This document shows, piece by piece, positions 1 through 7,917 of a DNA stretch of 51,614 nucleotides. The first letter of the stretch is position 1. Every line of letters starts with the position of its first letter. The stretch lies in the NCBI GenBank assembly GCA_965195225.1, contig CBDAFL010000022.1, forward strand, positions 1 to 51,614, given 5' to 3'. The DNA is from JAHIKV01 sp965195225. Its GTDB lineage: Bacteria; Planctomycetota; Planctomycetia; Pirellulales; Thermoguttaceae. A model generated the notes under the pieces. The model did no database searches. It saw only the letters and a list, made by a program, of their open reading frames with translations, and had not been told where the DNA came from. Position numbers and translations under genes: made by a program.

Positions 1-143
1 ATTCCAAATAACGACGATCCGAACCTTGTGATTCACCTTGGGGATATGCAGCGAACAGGTAAAACACCATTGCCGCTGATCCCCTCGCCGCAGTTCCTTG
101 CGGTCTTCCGGCGGAATCGACGCCGCCAATTCGTCCACGCGGC

Positions 144-299
144 GGGTGGCACTGTCGAAAGTGTGCCACTGGCTTTGCCAGTGCTTCGTGAACCTCGTGA
201 AAATGCCCGCACGGTCTTCCGATGTGCCATGCCCTTCTTCTATACACAACAAGGATGGAACGTCAATCCGCACCCCAGCACTGGCAGAGCCAGTGGCAC
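144..299. repeat. MITE-like dispersed repeat, copy A
   Basis: A 156-bp element nearly identical to the one at 1716-1869 (five substitutions and two single-base gaps by eye). It carries inverted ends: GTGCCACTGGCTTTGCCAGT at 163-182 pairs with its complement at 280-299, with one mismatch over 23 bp. A second small inverted repeat, GTGGCACT...AGTGTGCCAC, lies at 145-169. No transposase is encoded. The rest of 1-328 shows no convincing gene. Confidence 0.7.
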
Positions 300-328
300 C
301 CGGCGCACCTGGACCAGGACACCAAGTG

Positions 329-1579
329 TCACTGACTTTTCAGAGGTATGTTCTGCCACGCGAAGCCCAGGAACGGAAAGAACCTCATGTTGATCCAGTA
401 AAAGGTGGTTTCCGCCGTCCATGCCTCTGTCGTCCACTGCTCCTGCCCTGATCGCTTTGCCTGCACTTCTGAAAGATTGGCGTTAATCCGTAGCCGGTCT
501 TCAACGCAATCCGTATTGATACGCTGCATTGGATTCAGCTTGCTGTAATCCTTGATGTTGAAGCAGTCTGCTTTCAGCCGTAAAAAACGATTTCCTGCAT
601 CCTCACTCTTCGATACGTACCTCAAACAGAGAAACGGCGACGGTTTGTTGCTGCCGAAGAACACCAAGCCCTGGGCGTTGGGATCGCGTCTCAACATAGA
701 CGTTAAGTCCTTGTCCGCAATCGCCGGATGGTAGTGTCTAACACCCCAGGCAGGCAGGGTGGGATCGACGTGTTGCCATTCGGGGAGATCGGCTGGCAAG
801 GCTCGATTCTTGCCGCGCCGCTTCATCCGTGCGATAATTACTCTCATTAGCTGACGGTTCGTTGTGGCAACATAAACGTTTGGCCTTGGTGCGGCAAGAA
901 ATCGCCAATCGGGCCGAAGCTGGCGCTCCGAAAGGTGATAGGATTCCTCTAAAGTGAAGTTGCTGTTCAGGTCAACTTCGAGAACACGCACACCATCGAA
1001 ATTACGAGGCCGAGGCACGTTTCGGAGGGCGGCGAATGATTTGACAATGCGGGCCGCCATATCGTCCCGAAACACGACAATATCACAACTGGCCCTGGTT
1101 TGGTCCTTCTCCCACCAAGCTGCCTTCACGAAGAGGCTTGCCGTCTTGGGACCATAAAGCGACTTGAGCATCTTGCCATGTAGGTCACCGTGGCAAAGTC
1201 CGGTCTCGGACACAAGCGGCTCGACGCAGTTCATCGCCACCAAATCCTGATACTCGTATTCGTATGTCGAGTATTGATACGCCGGTGGTGGAGTCCAGGT
1301 TGGTGCAGACCCAGCCTTTAGTGGCGAGAAAGATTGGAGTTCCTTGATCGGCACGTTCCCCTTGGAAACGACAACGGCTTCGGTCTCTTCGGGAAGCCAC
1401 CACAGGACTTGCGCAACATCATCGGGCAACTTGGTGGGCCGAGGGGAAGCAGAGTGGGGCGGGGGCGAAGTTGAGTTCGCCTCCTGCCCCAGCGAGAATT
1501 GAGCCTTGCCTAAAACGCACAGGGCAACGGCAACCAGCCCGAGCGACAGCAGCGCTCTTGATACCTTCATCAGTAACAT
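329..1579 (-). CDS. secreted protein of unknown function
   Basis: A 416-residue protein. Its first ~31 residues form a typical Sec signal peptide: Lys/Arg near the start, then a Leu/Val/Ala core ending near SLGQ. A Pro/Ser-rich linker follows at about 36-50. The mature part starts with DDVAQVLWWLPEETEAVVV, a style also seen in the secreted protein at 25122. Both may belong to a broad group of planctomycete exported proteins, but this is only a resemblance. A GGAGG lies about 9 bases before the ATG. The gene is flanked on both sides by direct copies of a MITE-like repeat. I recognise no domain or catalytic motif. Confidence 0.7.
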   Translation of the reverse strand: MLLMKVSRALLSLGLVAVALCVLGKAQFSLGQEANSTSPPPHSASPRPTKLPDDVAQVLWWLPEETEAVVVSKGNVPIKELQSFSPLKAGSAPTWTPPPAYQYSTYEYEYQDLVAMNCVEPLVSETGLCHGDLHGKMLKSLYGPKTASLFVKAAWWEKDQTRASCDIVVFRDDMAARIVKSFAALRNVPRPRNFDGVRVLEVDLNSNFTLEESYHLSERQLRPDWRFLAAPRPNVYVATTNRQLMRVIIARMKRRGKNRALPADLPEWQHVDPTLPAWGVRHYHPAIADKDLTSMLRRDPNAQGLVFFGSNKPSPFLCLRYVSKSEDAGNRFLRLKADCFNIKDYSKLNPMQRINTDCVEDRLRINANLSEVQAKRSGQEQWTTEAWTAETTFYWINMRFFPFLGFAWQNIPLKSQ

Positions 1580-1715
1580 TAGATCGGACCTCCATGCAAA
1601 AGTTCAAACAGCTTTTCACGAACACCGGGCATAGCCGGCGAATGAGAACACTATCGCATTGGGTTCCCCCAGCCCGGATGCTCCCGCCATTTCGATGGCA
1701 CTGTTATCCCCGGGC

Positions 1716-1869
1716 GGGTGGCACTGTCGAAAGTGTGCCACTGGCTTTGCCAGTGCTTCGTGAACCTCATGAAAATGCCGCACGGTCTTCCGATGTGCCA
1801 TACCCTTCTTCTACACACAACAAGATGGAACGTCGATCCGCGCCCCAGCACTGGCAGAGCCAGTGGCAC
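1716..1869. repeat. MITE-like dispersed repeat, copy B
   Basis: The direct-orientation partner of 144-299, with the same inverted ends and internal sequence. The two copies bracket the gene at 329-1579. The interval 1580-1875 contains only this element and its flanks. Confidence 0.7.
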
Positions 1870-1875
1870 TCAACG

Positions 1876-2841
1876 TCAGCCCTTTTCGTCAGTGGCGCCC
1901 GGCCGTGAACGGTTACCCTCCGATGACACCCTATCGAGGAATTGATAAGCCAAGCGAACGTTTGTGTTTTGGGCCTCCCTTCGCTCTCCGGTGAGCGACA
2001 TGATTGCACTGAGAGTTGTGAATCCTGAACCGGCAAGGTCTGCTCGTGCGGCTGGAATCAGCAACCTGAGCCCTTTTGACGCAACGTCAAGAAGCTTTGC
2101 CCAGAAACCCATCCGTTCTGCAGAAAGCTGGCGGCGAAATTCGGCGAAGTCAGGAATCAGGTCTGTTTCGATAATGGATCGAGCGTACTGCTTTATGGAG
2201 TCGATGGAGTCGCCTGCGGACGTACGTTGCTCGACTTCGCGTGACAACTTTTGCAGATGCATTGCGAAGCCCTCTCGCGTGTCAGCCACTTTGTCGCGGA
2301 CTTCGAGTATTTGCCCGGGAGTGAGGGCATTCAGTGATGGGATCATGTAACTGAAGGCTTCGTGTGCCAAAATCCATTTGTATCCTTCCCGCGTTGGCGC
2401 CTCGCATATCGGGTCAATGAGGTGTGGCGCCTTCTGGTCAGGTCGCAAGTGGTGTACTACGCGAGCGAGAAAATAAAGACGGCATGGCCCGCTTACGTTT
2501 GGCCCGCTTACGTTTGGATACAGGTCGTTCAGTACTGTTTGAAGCGAAGTGTGGTCGACCTCAACGCTTTGCTTGACGGCGGGCAGACGTTTGAGGACAG
2601 ATCTGCCGAAGAGTGCTCCGTGAGATTCGTCCCAGTAGTGGAGATAGTCACCTGCCGAAGGGAGATCAACGATATCCACATCGGGTTCGGTGCCATGTTC
2701 AGAAACCCGAAGAAAACTCCCTGCATTTTCGGATGGAAGATGCGGCAAATAGGTGTTGTCGAAAAACACGCACAGCGAGGTCAGTTTGGCGGAATCCCGT
2801 ATGATCAAGTCAGACGAGTATGTAATTGCGTGCTTGAACAT
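1876..2841 (-). CDS. hypothetical protein, 321 aa
   Basis: No family is recognised with confidence. The N-terminus (MFKHAITYSSDLIIRDSAKL) and the mixed helical body lack a signal peptide or membrane segment, so it is probably cytoplasmic. Residues ~110-118 contain a duplicated NVSGP-NVSGP. This comes from a tandem copy of 15 bases near 2493-2520, probably a recent slippage event. The helical stretch at ~175-250 is charged and may form a coiled coil. The gene lies on the same strand as the AbiJ-like/DUF3800 pair downstream in coordinate, separated by an IS110 fragment. It could be another accessory or defence-region gene. Its start has no strong Shine-Dalgarno sequence. Confidence 0.6.
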   Translation of the reverse strand: MFKHAITYSSDLIIRDSAKLTSLCVFFDNTYLPHLPSENAGSFLRVSEHGTEPDVDIVDLPSAGDYLHYWDESHGALFGRSVLKRLPAVKQSVEVDHTSLQTVLNDLYPNVSGPNVSGPCRLYFLARVVHHLRPDQKAPHLIDPICEAPTREGYKWILAHEAFSYMIPSLNALTPGQILEVRDKVADTREGFAMHLQKLSREVEQRTSAGDSIDSIKQYARSIIETDLIPDFAEFRRQLSAERMGFWAKLLDVASKGLRLLIPAARADLAGSGFTTLSAIMSLTGERREAQNTNVRLAYQFLDRVSSEGNRSRPGATDEKG

Positions 2842-2862
2842 AGGGATAAAAAAGAAGGAATA

Positions 2863-3051
2863 GGGTCAGGTCTTGCAATCCAACATTCCGGCTTGGAAAT
2901 TCCAACAATTTTGATTCCATGAAAGAGTGGTCCTCCTGGTGGTATAAACGATGCGGCAAGTGTTTTGCCCATCAACACCACAAGCAGGAGTATCGAGAGA
3001 TGTTATACCTTGGAATCGACCAGCATCGCAAGCAGTTGACCGTCAGTATTC
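2863..3051 (+). mobile_element. IS110-family 5' end fragment, copy 1
   Basis: A 189-bp segment that recurs without gaps at 5141-5329 at roughly 95% identity. Its last 52 bases encode the start of an IS110-family transposase from the ATG at 3000: MLYLGIDQHRKQLTVSI. The first Asp of the DEDD catalytic set lies in GIDQH. Coding similarity stops after ~17 codons. The 137 bases in front would be the left-end noncoding region, which in the IS110 group holds the bridge RNA; whether it does here is inference. The fragment cannot move on its own. Confidence 0.7.
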
Positions 3052-3109
3052 AGCGGGTGGCCTCGCTCAGGAACGTGCCACCCTCCGGAATGTTGGATTG
3101 CATAACCTG
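2867..3109. repeat. 25-bp inverted repeat around IS110 fragment copy 1
   Basis: 2867-2891 (starting CAGGTCTTGCAATCC) is the reverse complement of 3085-3109, matching at 23 of 25 positions. This makes a 243-bp unit with MITE-like ends. A smaller palindrome, GGGTGGC...GTGCCACCC, lies inside at ~3055-3083. Copy 2 at 5145-5169 has the left arm, but I see no right arm. Confidence 0.6.
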
Positions 3110-3418
3110 TTCCCTATTTGTTCCTATTTGTTTTGCCCCTATTTGTTATATCGAGCAGCTTCTGGGCCTTGGGCAGTAACGCCCAGGCCAGATCGAAGGG
3201 TCGAAGCGTCGCCGAGCTTCCTATCCGCTGATATGGGGGGTGCAGAGTGGCATATTTGATGTTTGAATAGCTTGAAAAGGCCGGCGAATGGCGATTATTA
3301 GTTCATCTCTGTTGACTTTGGCCGCTCCAAGCCCGATACTTCAATTAGCCCTGTCGCTCTCGAAGGCCCAAGTTCCACTTGGGGCACGCCGCAAGGCATA
3401 GTGAGCACGGGGCTTTTT
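3110..3418. other. gene-free interval
   Basis: Contains the tandem-like CTATTTGTT motif at ~3113-3150 and a small hairpin CCCAAGT-TCC-ACTTGGG at 3367-3383. No convincing coding region was found on either strand before the DUF3800 gene stop codon. Confidence 0.5.
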
Positions 3419-4258
3419 TTATGGCTTGGCTTTCGTCAGGTCTCTCTCGTGGTCTTTGGGAATCAGTACCCAGTGGCGATAGGGATGTTTCCAACGGTTT
3501 TCCATATCCCCCTGCGTACCGGTTGACACACCGATGTTGAAGTTTGGGTAGATTTGGCGAATACGTTTTGAGATGTGTCTGTAGAGCTTTTCTTTGGCGA
3601 TCGTTCGCTTGCCCCGTCGCCGTTGTCCCGGCGGATTCGCCTTCTGCTTGTCGTTCAGCCGAAACGCCATCGACCCCAGCACGATATCGAGGCATTGCAG
3701 TAACACGTGCTCCCGTGAATTCACCTCGGCTATCTGCTGTTTGTCAAACTTGATGCCCGCGTCGCGGAGCTGAGGGTTCCGATTCAAGCCCTCCAGGTAC
3801 GACTTGAATTGTGCGGTCGCCTCACGGTTGGTTGGCATCTGGTCCAGGTTCAATCTGACTTGAATCGACGGCGTTAATTCAAGCGAACTATGTTGCAATC
3901 CGAACGCGTGCTTGATGAATTGATAGTACAAGCGGTGATACTCCGTTTGTCGCTGCTCTTTCGTCAGTCCTTGCGGAACATACTGATTGTTGGTGAACAT
4001 GATGCGAACTTTTGCCGTATCGGCGGCAACGATATCGAAGAACGCATCCATCATGGCGACATATTTTCCCAGGTAGTTTTTGGTCACTTTCCCCCACTTG
4101 ATTTCCTGAAACAGATTTTGCCGCTGCTTGCAGGCTTCAAGCTGTGCAATGACCGCGGTAAGGTCTCGCGAACGGACCAATACTCCTCCGTAGAAGTTCG
4201 AGAAATACTCGCCTTCTTTGTCCGATTCGTCGGTGTAAATTATTAGTTCAGTTGCCAA
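3419..4258 (-). CDS. DUF3800 domain protein
   Basis: A 279-residue protein opening with IIYTDESDKEG (Asp10-Glu11-Ser12). This is the signature of DUF3800, a family with a predicted RNase H-like fold whose members are common in phage-defence and mobile regions. A later conserved acidic position is likely in LQCLDIVLGSMAFRLND. The length is normal for the family. The C-terminal third is rich in Lys/Arg, consistent with nucleic-acid binding (inference). It starts 6 bases after the stop codon of the AbiJ-like gene (4265-5074), so the two almost certainly form one transcript. The biochemical activity is not established. Confidence 0.8.
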   Translation of the reverse strand: MATELIIYTDESDKEGEYFSNFYGGVLVRSRDLTAVIAQLEACKQRQNLFQEIKWGKVTKNYLGKYVAMMDAFFDIVAADTAKVRIMFTNNQYVPQGLTKEQRQTEYHRLYYQFIKHAFGLQHSSLELTPSIQVRLNLDQMPTNREATAQFKSYLEGLNRNPQLRDAGIKFDKQQIAEVNSREHVLLQCLDIVLGSMAFRLNDKQKANPPGQRRRGKRTIAKEKLYRHISKRIRQIYPNFNIGVSTGTQGDMENRWKHPYRHWVLIPKDHERDLTKAKP

Positions 4259-4264
4259 ACTCCA

Positions 4265-5074
4265 TTATCCTTTGCACTGAGTTTTGCGAGCCAAATACGT
4301 GCAGAGCGTCGCACTTACTCCCACAAGCAGGAACACTTCTTCGAGGTCCAGGTCGCGATTCTCGCTGCCGTGGCGAGCGTTGTTTGACGCGAAGCCCCAA
4401 AGCTTCGACGTGGCATCGTTCAGTGGTGGCGGGAAAATGTCGTCTCGCCTCTTGATGATGTCGCCGAGCGTCATCTTTGGCTCTTCGCTCCATTCTCTGG
4501 CAACGGCTTCCAGTGCTGCCATCGCATGGAATGCCGCACCAGAAAGATTAGGGTCTGGGCGACGCGACAATGCCTTCCAGGCTTCTCCCAGCTCTCCGTA
4601 AGCAACCTCGAAGCCACTCTCTTGAAGCTTACGGAAAGTCTCCTCCAACACTTGTTCCAGAGGTTCCTCACCGCGGACTTCCAACTCTCCATCAGCGAGA
4701 AGCCAGCCAATGCCTTCCTCCTCAAATAGCTGATTGACTGCGTCTTCGTACACGCGCCCTTGGGGTCTTTGACTGCAAGTGCCTGAGAAAGCCTCGACAA
4801 TATCAAAGAACTCGTACCACTCGCAACGGAACATGTCAGACTGAACTTCATCCCAGATATTCGGGTATTGCGACCAGTTGCTCAGGTTTGGCTCTACCCT
4901 TAACTCTCTACATACGACGGACCGCATAGTGCCTGGCGATAAGTCGAAGTCATGTTCCAGCAGCCCGAGAAACCCGATTCGAAGTCGCTTTGGAGCATCG
5001 TCGTACACCAAAGGGCCTTCATGCTTGTCGGCCAACCCGTGACGTCGCGAAAATCGCTCTGACCTACGCATCAT
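4265..5074 (-). CDS. AbiJ-like (AbiJ_NTD4) protein
   Basis: A 269-residue protein. The N-terminus (FSRRHGL, then DAPKRLRIGFLGLLEH) matches the pattern of the AbiJ_NTD4 domain found at the front of abortive-infection-type proteins. The C-terminal ~90 residues resemble the HEPN-like domain of the same proteins: helix, then a conserved NNARHGSEN, then a hydrophobic helix. The canonical HEPN R-x4-6-H motif is not obvious, because Arg and His are adjacent here. It lies first in a two-gene unit with DUF3800, and both genes sit between direct IS110-fragment repeats. A defence role is inferred from domain company. Other HEPN-type RNA-related roles are possible. Confidence 0.65.
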   Translation of the reverse strand: MMRRSERFSRRHGLADKHEGPLVYDDAPKRLRIGFLGLLEHDFDLSPGTMRSVVCRELRVEPNLSNWSQYPNIWDEVQSDMFRCEWYEFFDIVEAFSGTCSQRPQGRVYEDAVNQLFEEEGIGWLLADGELEVRGEEPLEQVLEETFRKLQESGFEVAYGELGEAWKALSRRPDPNLSGAAFHAMAALEAVAREWSEEPKMTLGDIIKRRDDIFPPPLNDATSKLWGFASNNARHGSENRDLDLEEVFLLVGVSATLCTYLARKTQCKG

Positions 5075-5140
5075 GATGCCACCTCGCTTTCTTTGTGGAA
5101 TAGGTGGAATAGGGGTCAGAATAGGGAATAGAGGGGATAG

Positions 5141-5329
5141 GGGTCAGGTCTTGCAATCCAACATTCCGGCTTGGAAATTCCGACAATTCTGATTCCATGA
5201 AAGAGCGGTCCTCCTGGTGGTATAAACGATGTGGCAAGTGTTTTGCCCATCAATACCACAAGCAGAAGGACCGAGAGATGTTATACCTTGGAATCGACCA
5301 GCATCGCAAGCAGTTGACCGTCAGTATTC
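5141..5329 (+). mobile_element. IS110-family 5' end fragment, copy 2
   Basis: The direct repeat of 2863-3051, same length (189 bp) and orientation. The transposase start is the ATG at 5278. Similarity to copy 1 ends at the same base, in CAGTATTC. Short AATAGGGGTCAG-like motifs are repeated just before it at 5100-5140. The interval 5075-5606 holds this fragment, a long palindrome and a 40-bp dispersed repeat, but no gene. Confidence 0.7.
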
Positions 5330-5398
5330 GCAATGAGCACCATAGACCGGGTCGTGACTCGGAGGATTGTTCGCCGGGTTTTGGCCCGGCCTGCGGCA

Positions 5399-5480
5399 GG
5401 GTGGCACGTCCATGAGCGAAGCGAAGGGCGTGGCTGGCCGTTGGACCACGCCCTTCGCTTCGCTCATGGACGTGCCACCC
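5399..5480. repeat. perfect 35-bp inverted repeat
   Basis: 5399-5433 (GGGTGGCACGTCCATGAGCG...) is the exact reverse complement of 5446-5480, with a 12-base loop. The ends GGGTGGCAC/GTGCCACCC are shared with other palindromes in this window (39941, 43979, 47203). It could fold into a strong RNA hairpin, but it has no T-run. Confidence 0.85.
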
Positions 5481-5502
5481 AGACAATTTTGCGATCACAT
5501 TT

Positions 5503-5542
5503 CAAAAACCGCTTTTCCGCCCGAAAATCAGCAATCAAAACC
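5503..5542 (+). repeat. 40-bp dispersed repeat
   Basis: Starts CAAAAACCGCTTTTCCG and matches the reverse complement of 20060-20099 at 38 of 40 positions. It is noncoding in both places. Confidence 0.75.
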
Positions 5543-5606
5543 AGCGACGTTGGAGGGCTAACAGCCGCCGGCTATCTGTTGCTCATTTTCTTATCCGAAC
5601 TCAGGC

Positions 5607-6959
5607 TCAGACCTCGACCCACTTGCCCGGCACGGGCACTGGATAGCGGCCGTGGGAGTCGGCGCGAACCGGGGCGGGACTGTCGGTGGTCAACTCCGCC
5701 ACGTTCGGGCAGAATTGGAACTCGGAGGCCAAAGTTTCGTCCCAGGTGATGATCTTGCCGGTGTGGACTGCCGCCCGGCCCATGATCGCCGCGTAGTTCG
5801 CCATCGCCGCCCGACGGCTCTCGTTGTGCGGCCGGTCGTTGCGGATCGCGTCCAAGAGCACGTTCCACTCGGCCTGCCAGGGATTGATCCTTTCGCGCGG
5901 CGGCTTCCAGGCGACGTTGTCGTCCGCCACGTGCTGGTCCTTGTAGATTTGCACGGTCGGGGCATGCACGTTGCCGGAAAACTGGGCCGCGCACTTCGTC
6001 CCCTGAACGAAGGTGGCGAAATCGTTGAAGCAGTTGTTGATGTAGCGGCTCGTGACCAGCGCCTGTGAGCCGTCGGGGAAGGTGTACTCGACCGCATAAC
6101 TGTCGAGGTTCTGACTGCAATCGTCGCTGCCGGCGTATCGTCCGCCGACCCCGTGCGCGGCGACCGGCCAGGCGTCCTTGATCCAGCAACATTCGTCGAT
6201 CTGGTGGATCATCATCTCCAGCAGCAGTCCCGAGGAGCCCCACAAGAAGCGGCCCGCGCGGCGGATTTGCCAGAGCAACTCGTTTTCGCCTTGCGGGAAC
6301 GGCGACAAGGCATTTTTGCCGTGCATCCGATAGGCGCGGGAGAGGAGCACGTTGCCCAGCTCGCCGTCGCGGATTTTTTGGATCAGCGCCTGTCGGGAGG
6401 CGCTGTGGCGGCACATCAACCCGGCGGCGATCTTCAGGTTCTTTTTTTCGGCCGTCTCGCCCGCGCGGATGATCTGCTTTACGCCCGCCGGATCGGACGC
6501 AAACGTCTTTTCCATGAAAACATTGACCCCTTTTTGCACCGCGTAGTCCAAGTGGGTCGGGCGGAAGGCGGCGTGCGTGGTCAGCAGCGCCACGTCGCCG
6601 GGCCGCAGGCAATCGATCGCCTTGCGGTAGGCGTCGAAGCCCAGAAATTGCCGCTCCGCCGGCACGTCGATCCGGTCGCCAAACCGTTTGGAAAGCGCCT
6701 TGTGCGACCGTCGCAATTTATCGTCGAACATATCGGCCATGGCCGTCAGCTTGACCTGTTCGCCCGGAACCGACAGGGCGTTTCCCACCGCTCCGCTGCC
6801 TCGGCCGCCGCAGCCGATAAGCGCCAGCCGGATGGTGTTATCCTCGGCGGCGTACACCCGGGGAACGGCCACCCCGGCCAAGGCCGTGGCCGCGGTCGCT
6901 CCGGCGGCGGTCTTCAGGAACTGGCGACGGGGCGTTGTATTGCGGGTGGGTTCTCTCAT
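5607..6959 (-). CDS. Tat-exported Gfo/Idh/MocA family oxidoreductase
   Basis: A 450-residue NAD(P)-dependent dehydrogenase-like protein. Residues 1-37 form a twin-arginine signal (PRRQFLKTAAGATAAT, then an Ala-rich core and a cleavage site near VYA). The Rossmann segment IRLALIGCGGRGSGAVGNAL follows at about 43-62. A second family hallmark is MEKTFASDP near 150, in the position of the usual EKP motif. Such exported members are abundant in planctomycetes and are thought to act on sugars or sugar derivatives in the periplasm. The substrate cannot be told from sequence. It is monocistronic, with its own downstream repeats and the 7024-7701 gene upstream on the same strand. Confidence 0.88.
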   Translation of the reverse strand: MREPTRNTTPRRQFLKTAAGATAATALAGVAVPRVYAAEDNTIRLALIGCGGRGSGAVGNALSVPGEQVKLTAMADMFDDKLRRSHKALSKRFGDRIDVPAERQFLGFDAYRKAIDCLRPGDVALLTTHAAFRPTHLDYAVQKGVNVFMEKTFASDPAGVKQIIRAGETAEKKNLKIAAGLMCRHSASRQALIQKIRDGELGNVLLSRAYRMHGKNALSPFPQGENELLWQIRRAGRFLWGSSGLLLEMMIHQIDECCWIKDAWPVAAHGVGGRYAGSDDCSQNLDSYAVEYTFPDGSQALVTSRYINNCFNDFATFVQGTKCAAQFSGNVHAPTVQIYKDQHVADDNVAWKPPRERINPWQAEWNVLLDAIRNDRPHNESRRAAMANYAAIMGRAAVHTGKIITWDETLASEFQFCPNVAELTTDSPAPVRADSHGRYPVPVPGKWVEV

Positions 6960-7023
6960 GGCGGGTATTTCTCCAAGTTAAAACGGTTTGAGTGTTTGCA
7001 TTTCCCGTTTAGCGGGCGGGCTG

Positions 7024-7701
7024 CTATCGCACCAGCTCCAGCGTCGCCCATAGGCTGGGGTCTTCCTGGTACGGCATCGGGCCGCCGACGCTAAATGTCT
7101 GCTCGCCCAACTCGCGGTCGATCGCGGCGTATGTAAAACCCAGACGGGGATGTTCGGCGGGGTCGAAGCCGGCGAGGGCCTCGGTGGGTATCAATACATC
7201 CAGTATATACCCGTCGTCGTGCAATTTGCAACTGGCCTGCAAACTATCGGGCGAAACTGGCCGCGGCTGCCCCTTGGCGCGGTTGATCGGCAACAGGCAG
7301 GAAAAAGCCGGAAATCTTTTCGCGGAACCGGTTTTCGACGCTTTTTCCTCTTTCCTTTCCGGCAGAAATGCGAAACGGTGGCAGAAGCGGCCGGCGCGGT
7401 GAACGTTGTGGACGTCGCGGGTGTCGATCCATAGGTGCAGGCCGTCGCTCTGTTCGGGCAGGGATTGGTCGCACCACGGCGGCCGGCGTTTGCCCTGCAC
7501 GATTGCCGTGAAGGCCAACCCCGCTTCGCTCCACGCCGCCCGTAGGTCGGCCCAAGTGTCGCGCCCCTCCAGTTCGGTCAGGCCGGCCAGCCGAAACGTT
7601 TCGTCCAAGTCCGCGCCCTTGGCGGTCCACAACTTCTTGCGGTACATGCACGGCGCCGCGAAGCGGAACAGAAATCGGGTTGGAAGCAGCGGTTTGTTCA
7701 T
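7024..7701 (-). CDS. carbohydrate-binding (CBM9/DOMON-like) protein, putative
   Basis: A 225-residue protein if begun at the internal ATG (MNKPLLPTRFLF). The open frame reaches 7740, but the upstream codons come from the lactate-permease remnant. The pattern LHLWIDTRDVHNVHRAGRFCHRF, with a later ILDVLIPTEALAGFDP and LGFTYAAIDRELGEQ, resembles the beta-sandwich of planctomycete CBM9-like or DOMON-like domains that bind sugars. There is no signal peptide. It ends shortly before the dehydrogenase gene on the same strand, so they may be co-transcribed. The family call is tentative. Confidence 0.6.
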   Translation of the reverse strand: MNKPLLPTRFLFRFAAPCMYRKKLWTAKGADLDETFRLAGLTELEGRDTWADLRAAWSEAGLAFTAIVQGKRRPPWCDQSLPEQSDGLHLWIDTRDVHNVHRAGRFCHRFAFLPERKEEKASKTGSAKRFPAFSCLLPINRAKGQPRPVSPDSLQASCKLHDDGYILDVLIPTEALAGFDPAEHPRLGFTYAAIDRELGEQTFSVGGPMPYQEDPSLWATLELVR

Positions 7702-7733
7702 GGTGTTGGTATTCCGCGAGGAAAAAGGGGGAT

Positions 7734-7833
7734 CATCCATTGTAGCAGCGAAACGAGAAATCCCAACAGCACAAGGACCAGCAACCCCGCCATCGCCGGC
7801 GAAAGAACGGCCGAGCCGAGCGGATCATAGACT
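7734..7833 (-). pseudogene. lactate permease 5' fragment, copy 1
   Basis: Read on the minus strand, this encodes VYDPLGSAVLSPAMAGLL and on to VSLLQWM, the first part of an L-lactate permease (LldP/LutP family, N-terminus W-x-Q-x-YDP-x-G). The start codon is gone and similarity stops at QWM. It is a direct, ungapped repeat of 9223-9322. Confidence 0.6.
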
Positions 7834-7917
7834 CGGCCACGCGTCAGACCGAAACAGAACTAATTGGACTTGATCTCCTTTTCCCCCTCCAGAGGTCTGC
7901 ACACCAGGACAGCCTGT

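Noticed and set aside
1..328. Short frames at the window start (28-451)
   Set aside because: They lie across the MITE-like element and the antisense of the 329-1579 gene, with no protein-like composition.
2919..2999. Upstream in-frame extension of the IS110 transposase (KEWSSWWYKRCGKCF)
   Set aside because: The frame is open in both copies, but several substitutions change the amino acids, and IS110 transposases start at the MLYLGID Met. Treated as noncoding left end.
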